A stretch of 64,000 nucleotides of DNA, taken from Micromonospora halotolerans. GTDB taxonomy: Bacteria; Actinomycetota; Actinomycetes; Mycobacteriales; Micromonosporaceae. Location: NCBI RefSeq assembly GCF_032108445.1, contig NZ_CP134876.1, forward strand, positions 4,836,001 through 4,900,000, in the 5' to 3' direction. Shown here piece after piece: positions 59,881 to 64,000 of this stretch. The notes beneath the pieces are model-generated. The model was not told the origin of the DNA and did not search any database. It worked only from the letters and a program-made list of their open reading frames with translations. A program made the translations under genes and the position numbers. Every line of letters starts with the position of its first letter. Positions within the stretch are counted from its first letter, which is position 1.

Positions 59881-61440
59881 GTGGTGGCGAGACCTGCGGC
59901 CGGCAGCGGTTCGGGCCCGGCGGGCAGTGACCCGACCGTGACGAGCGTCGGCTTTCGTTCCGATCGTGGCCCGGTGCTCGCCGCGATCATGCTCAGCACG
60001 GGCCTGGTCGCACTGGACTCCACGATCATCGCCACCGCGGTGCCGTCGATCGTGCGGGACCTCGGTGGCTTCGCGCAGTTTCCGTGGCTGTTCTCGATCT
60101 ACCTGCTCACCCAGGCGGTCACGGTGCCGATCTACGGCAAGTTCGCCGACTCGCTGGGACGCCGGCCCGTGATGTTCTTCGGCATCGCGCTCTTCCTGCT
60201 CGGCTCGATCCTGTGCGGTGTCGCGTGGAGCATGCCCGCGCTGATCGTCGCGCGCGCCGTCCAGGGCATCGGGGCGGGGGCCGTGCAGCCCATGAGCATG
60301 ACGATCGTCGGCGACCTCTACACGGTGGCGGAACGGGCGCGGGTGCAGGGCTACCTGGCCAGCGTCTGGGGCATCTCCGCGGTGCTGGGCCCCACGCTCG
60401 GCGGCGTCTTCTCCGAGTACCTGTCGTGGCGGTGGATCTTCTACATCAACCTGCCGCTCGGCGCGGTGGCGGCGTGGACGCTCGCCCGTCACTTCACCGA
60501 ACGGATCACCCGCACCAGGCACCGGGTGGACTACGCGGGCGCGGCCCTGCTCACCGTCGGATTCGGGCTCCTCATCCTCGGGCTTCTCCAGGGTGGCGTG
60601 GCCTGGCCCTGGGCGTCGGTCCGGAGCGTGGCGATCCTCGTGACCGGTGTCGTCGCGCTCGTCGCGTTCGTCGGCGTGGAGCGCCGCGCCGCCGAGCCGG
60701 TGCTGCCGCTGTGGGTGTTCGGCCGCCGCGTGCTCGCCGGAGGCAGTCTCACCGCGCTGTGCGTCGGGGCGCTCACGATCGGCCTGAGCTCGTACCTGCC
60801 CACCTACGCCCAGGGCGTGCTCGGCACCAGCGCGCTGGTGGCCGGGTTCGCGCTCGCGGCGTTGTCGGTCGGCTGGCCGCTGGCGGCCAGCCTCGCCGGG
60901 CGCGTCTACCTGCGGATCGGCTTCCGTGACACGGCCCTCATCGGCGGCGTCTTCGTGGTCGGCGGCGCGGCGCTGACCACGCTGCTCGGGCCGGACTCGA
61001 CGGTGCCGGCGGCTGCCGCAGCGGTCTTCGTGCTCGGTGTCGGGCTCGGGCTGACCGCCAGCCCGACCCTGGTCGCCGTGCAGTCCGTGGTCGGCTGGGA
61101 CCGCCGCGGGGTGGTCACCGGCGCCAACATGTTCAGCCGGTCCCTGGGCAGCGCGGTCGGCGCCGCCGTCTTCGGGGCGATCGCCAACGCCACCCTTGCC
61201 GACCGTTTCGCGCACCCGCCGGCGGAGATCGCCGCCCGGCTGCCCGAGCACGTGGACGCCGCAAGCCTCGTGCTGGGTGGGCACAGCCAGTCCGCCGAGC
61301 CGGCCGTGGCCGACTACGTCCGCGTGTCGCTGTACCACGCGACGCACCACGTCTTCGTCGCGCTGGCCGTGCTGGCGGTCCTGGGGGTGGGCGCGTTGTC
61401 GCTGATGCCGCGCCGCAGCGACCAGCTCACCTTCGAGTAG
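59881..61440 (+). CDS. DHA2-family MFS drug exporter (14 TM)
   Basis: This 519-aa proton-driven exporter starts at GTG 59881 (GGAGGAG 8-11 bp before). The DHA2 start 'GLVALDSTIIATAVPSIVRD' is followed by 'YGKFADSLGRRPVMFFGIAL' (loop 2-3 motif A) and 'GYLASVWGISAVLGPTLGGV' (motif C of antiporters) and 'FSEYLSWRWIFYINLPLGAV'. About 14 hydrophobic helices are seen. The substrate is unknown. No regulator is adjacent. It ends just before a long hairpin terminator. Confidence 0.93.
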   Translation: MVARPAAGSGSGPAGSDPTVTSVGFRSDRGPVLAAIMLSTGLVALDSTIIATAVPSIVRDLGGFAQFPWLFSIYLLTQAVTVPIYGKFADSLGRRPVMFFGIALFLLGSILCGVAWSMPALIVARAVQGIGAGAVQPMSMTIVGDLYTVAERARVQGYLASVWGISAVLGPTLGGVFSEYLSWRWIFYINLPLGAVAAWTLARHFTERITRTRHRVDYAGAALLTVGFGLLILGLLQGGVAWPWASVRSVAILVTGVVALVAFVGVERRAAEPVLPLWVFGRRVLAGGSLTALCVGALTIGLSSYLPTYAQGVLGTSALVAGFALAALSVGWPLAASLAGRVYLRIGFRDTALIGGVFVVGGAALTTLLGPDSTVPAAAAAVFVLGVGLGLTASPTLVAVQSVVGWDRRGVVTGANMFSRSLGSAVGAAVFGAIANATLADRFAHPPAEIAARLPEHVDAASLVLGGHSQSAEPAVADYVRVSLYHATHHVFVALAVLAVLGVGALSLMPRRSDQLTFE

Positions 61441-61452
61441 CTACCGACCGCA

Positions 61453-61495
61453 CCGCCACACCGCACCGCCGCGCCGCGGCGGTGCGGTGTGGCGG
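61453..61495. terminator. 43-nt perfect hairpin, bidirectional terminator
   Basis: Positions 61453-61495 form a complete inverted repeat (21 paired bases around one central C, though a real loop must open a few). It lies 13 bp after the MFS stop and 38 bp before the convergent xylanase stop, so it can end both transcripts. No U-run follows, as is common for high-GC actinobacteria. Confidence 0.85.
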
Positions 61496-61532
61496 CACGT
61501 GTCGCCGCCACACCGCGATCGACGCCCCGGGG

Positions 61533-63525
<1,993 letters not shown>

Positions 63526-63539
63526 TGTTAGCGCTAACA
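63526..63539. promoter_or_regulatory. LacI-type operator before the CBM13 gene
   Basis: TGTTAGCGCTAACA is a perfect 14-bp palindrome with the central GC-GC and A/T arms typical of LacI-family sugar regulators of plant-polysaccharide genes in actinomycetes. It lies 84 bp before ATG 63623. It probably makes this gene inducible by xylo- or arabino-oligosaccharides. Confidence 0.65.
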
Positions 63540-63622
63540 CTTCCGGCGCAGGGTCCGGCCATGCGTCACGGTGCGCCCATTCCCAGGCGGACCGTTCGGC
63601 TCTTGGTCCATGAAGGAGGATC

Positions 63623-64000
63623 ATGTCTGCCCTCGACAGGTCTCAGCCGATCGCGCCGCCGCGGCGGCGCAGGTGGCTGCCCCGGGTGGTCGCCGCCGCC
63701 GTGACGGCGGTGGTGGTCGGTGGTGCCGCCGCGGCGGCGGTGTCGACGCCGGCCGCCGCGGCGACGGTCGACACGAGCGCGTGGTACGTGTTGGTCAACC
63801 GCAACAGTGGCAAGGCCCTGGACGTCTACAACCTGGCCACGAACGACGGCGCGCGGATCGTGCAGTGGTCGCGGAACAACGGCAACCAGCAGCAGTGGCA
63901 GTTCGTGGACTCGGGCGGCGGCTACTACCGGTTGCGGTCGCGGCTGTCCGGCAAGGTGCTGGACGTCTACAACTGGTCGACCGCCAACGGCGCCAACGTC
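63623..64000 (+). CDS. Secreted CBM13 (ricin-type) protein, cut by window end
   Basis: Only the first 126 residues are present. ATG 63623 has AAGGAGGA just before it. The basic N-terminus and helix 'VVAAAVTAVVVGGAAAAAVS' end in 'TPAAAAT', a signal peptide. From residue ~50 a ricin-type carbohydrate-binding domain begins: 'AWYVLVNRNSGKALDVYNLA', 'RIVQWSRNNGNQQQWQFVDS' (Q-x-W), 'YYRLRSRLSGKVLDVYNWST'. An N-terminal CBM13 usually precedes a glycosidase or lyase domain, which must lie beyond the window. Likely a xylan- or arabinan-acting enzyme given the neighbour and the operator. Confidence 0.88.
   Translation, partial: MSALDRSQPIAPPRRRRWLPRVVAAAVTAVVVGGAAAAAVSTPAAAATVDTSAWYVLVNRNSGKALDVYNLATNDGARIVQWSRNNGNQQQWQFVDSGGGYYRLRSRLSGKVLDVYNWSTANGANV

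Overview
This window comes from a high-GC actinomycete. Ubiquitous NNC/NNG codons, frequent GTG starts, TGATG/ATGA gene overlaps, a CBM13-bearing GH10 xylanase and several actinobacterial membrane-protein families fit Micromonosporaceae (Micromonospora-like). This assignment is an inference from gene style, not from a marker gene. No tRNA, rRNA or CRISPR array was seen.

Region 1 (1-13.75 kb) is a mosaic accessory segment. It holds an edge-truncated IS5-type transposase, a second IS5-type transposase that needs a -1 frameshift, a decayed rve-type transposase and three C-terminal stubs of serine recombinases (ending at 1008, 7159 and 13471, all on the minus strand). Between the stubs sit a stand-alone EF-G domain IV-like protein, an unrecognised two-gene operon (helical protein plus tandem beta-helix protein, 3135-7162), a DEAD-box RNA helicase, and a TetR / AhpD-like / nitroreductase module with a partly duplicated regulator 5' end.

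Region 2 (13.75-25.74 kb) is an arsenic island. It encodes Acr3, ArsC, an ArsR-ArsC fusion, a truncated ArsC, four intact and one broken ArsR-type regulators, one intact and one double-frameshifted ArsO-type flavoprotein, and a second plus-strand operon. That operon comprises a 49-aa protein, a vicinal-cysteine-rich small protein, an M28 metallopeptidase, ArsR, an ArsN1-type acetyltransferase, a flavoprotein with a Cys-Cys tail and an MFS exporter. It looks like an organoarsenical-handling module and is the best candidate here for an under-described system.

Region 3 (25.8-31.4 kb) is a run of single genes: an aromatic-ring-type flavin monooxygenase, a hypothetical protein, a small membrane protein, a DHFR-like reductase, LtrA and a nucleoside deaminase.

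Region 4 (31.5-42.5 kb) is a two-/three-carbon hydroxyacid block. Malate synthase, the glycolate oxidase subunits GlcDEF, an LldP-type permease and LutABC would together import glycolate/lactate, oxidise them to glyoxylate/pyruvate and feed glyoxylate into malate.

Region 5 (42.5-61.5 kb) holds a MerR regulator coupled to a BtrH-like acyltransferase/peptidase-fold protein, a DksA-like zinc protein beside a solitary MreB-like ATPase, PucR, MarR and TetR regulators next to an amidohydrolase, an NTF2-fold protein and a flavin monooxygenase, a DesK/NarL-type two-component pair, a CPA1 Na+/H+ antiporter and a 14-TM MFS pump. A 43-nt perfect hairpin closes this region.

Region 6 (61.5-64 kb) is secreted xylan degradation: a GH10-CBM13 xylanase and, behind a LacI-type palindrome, the start of another secreted CBM13 protein that runs off the window.
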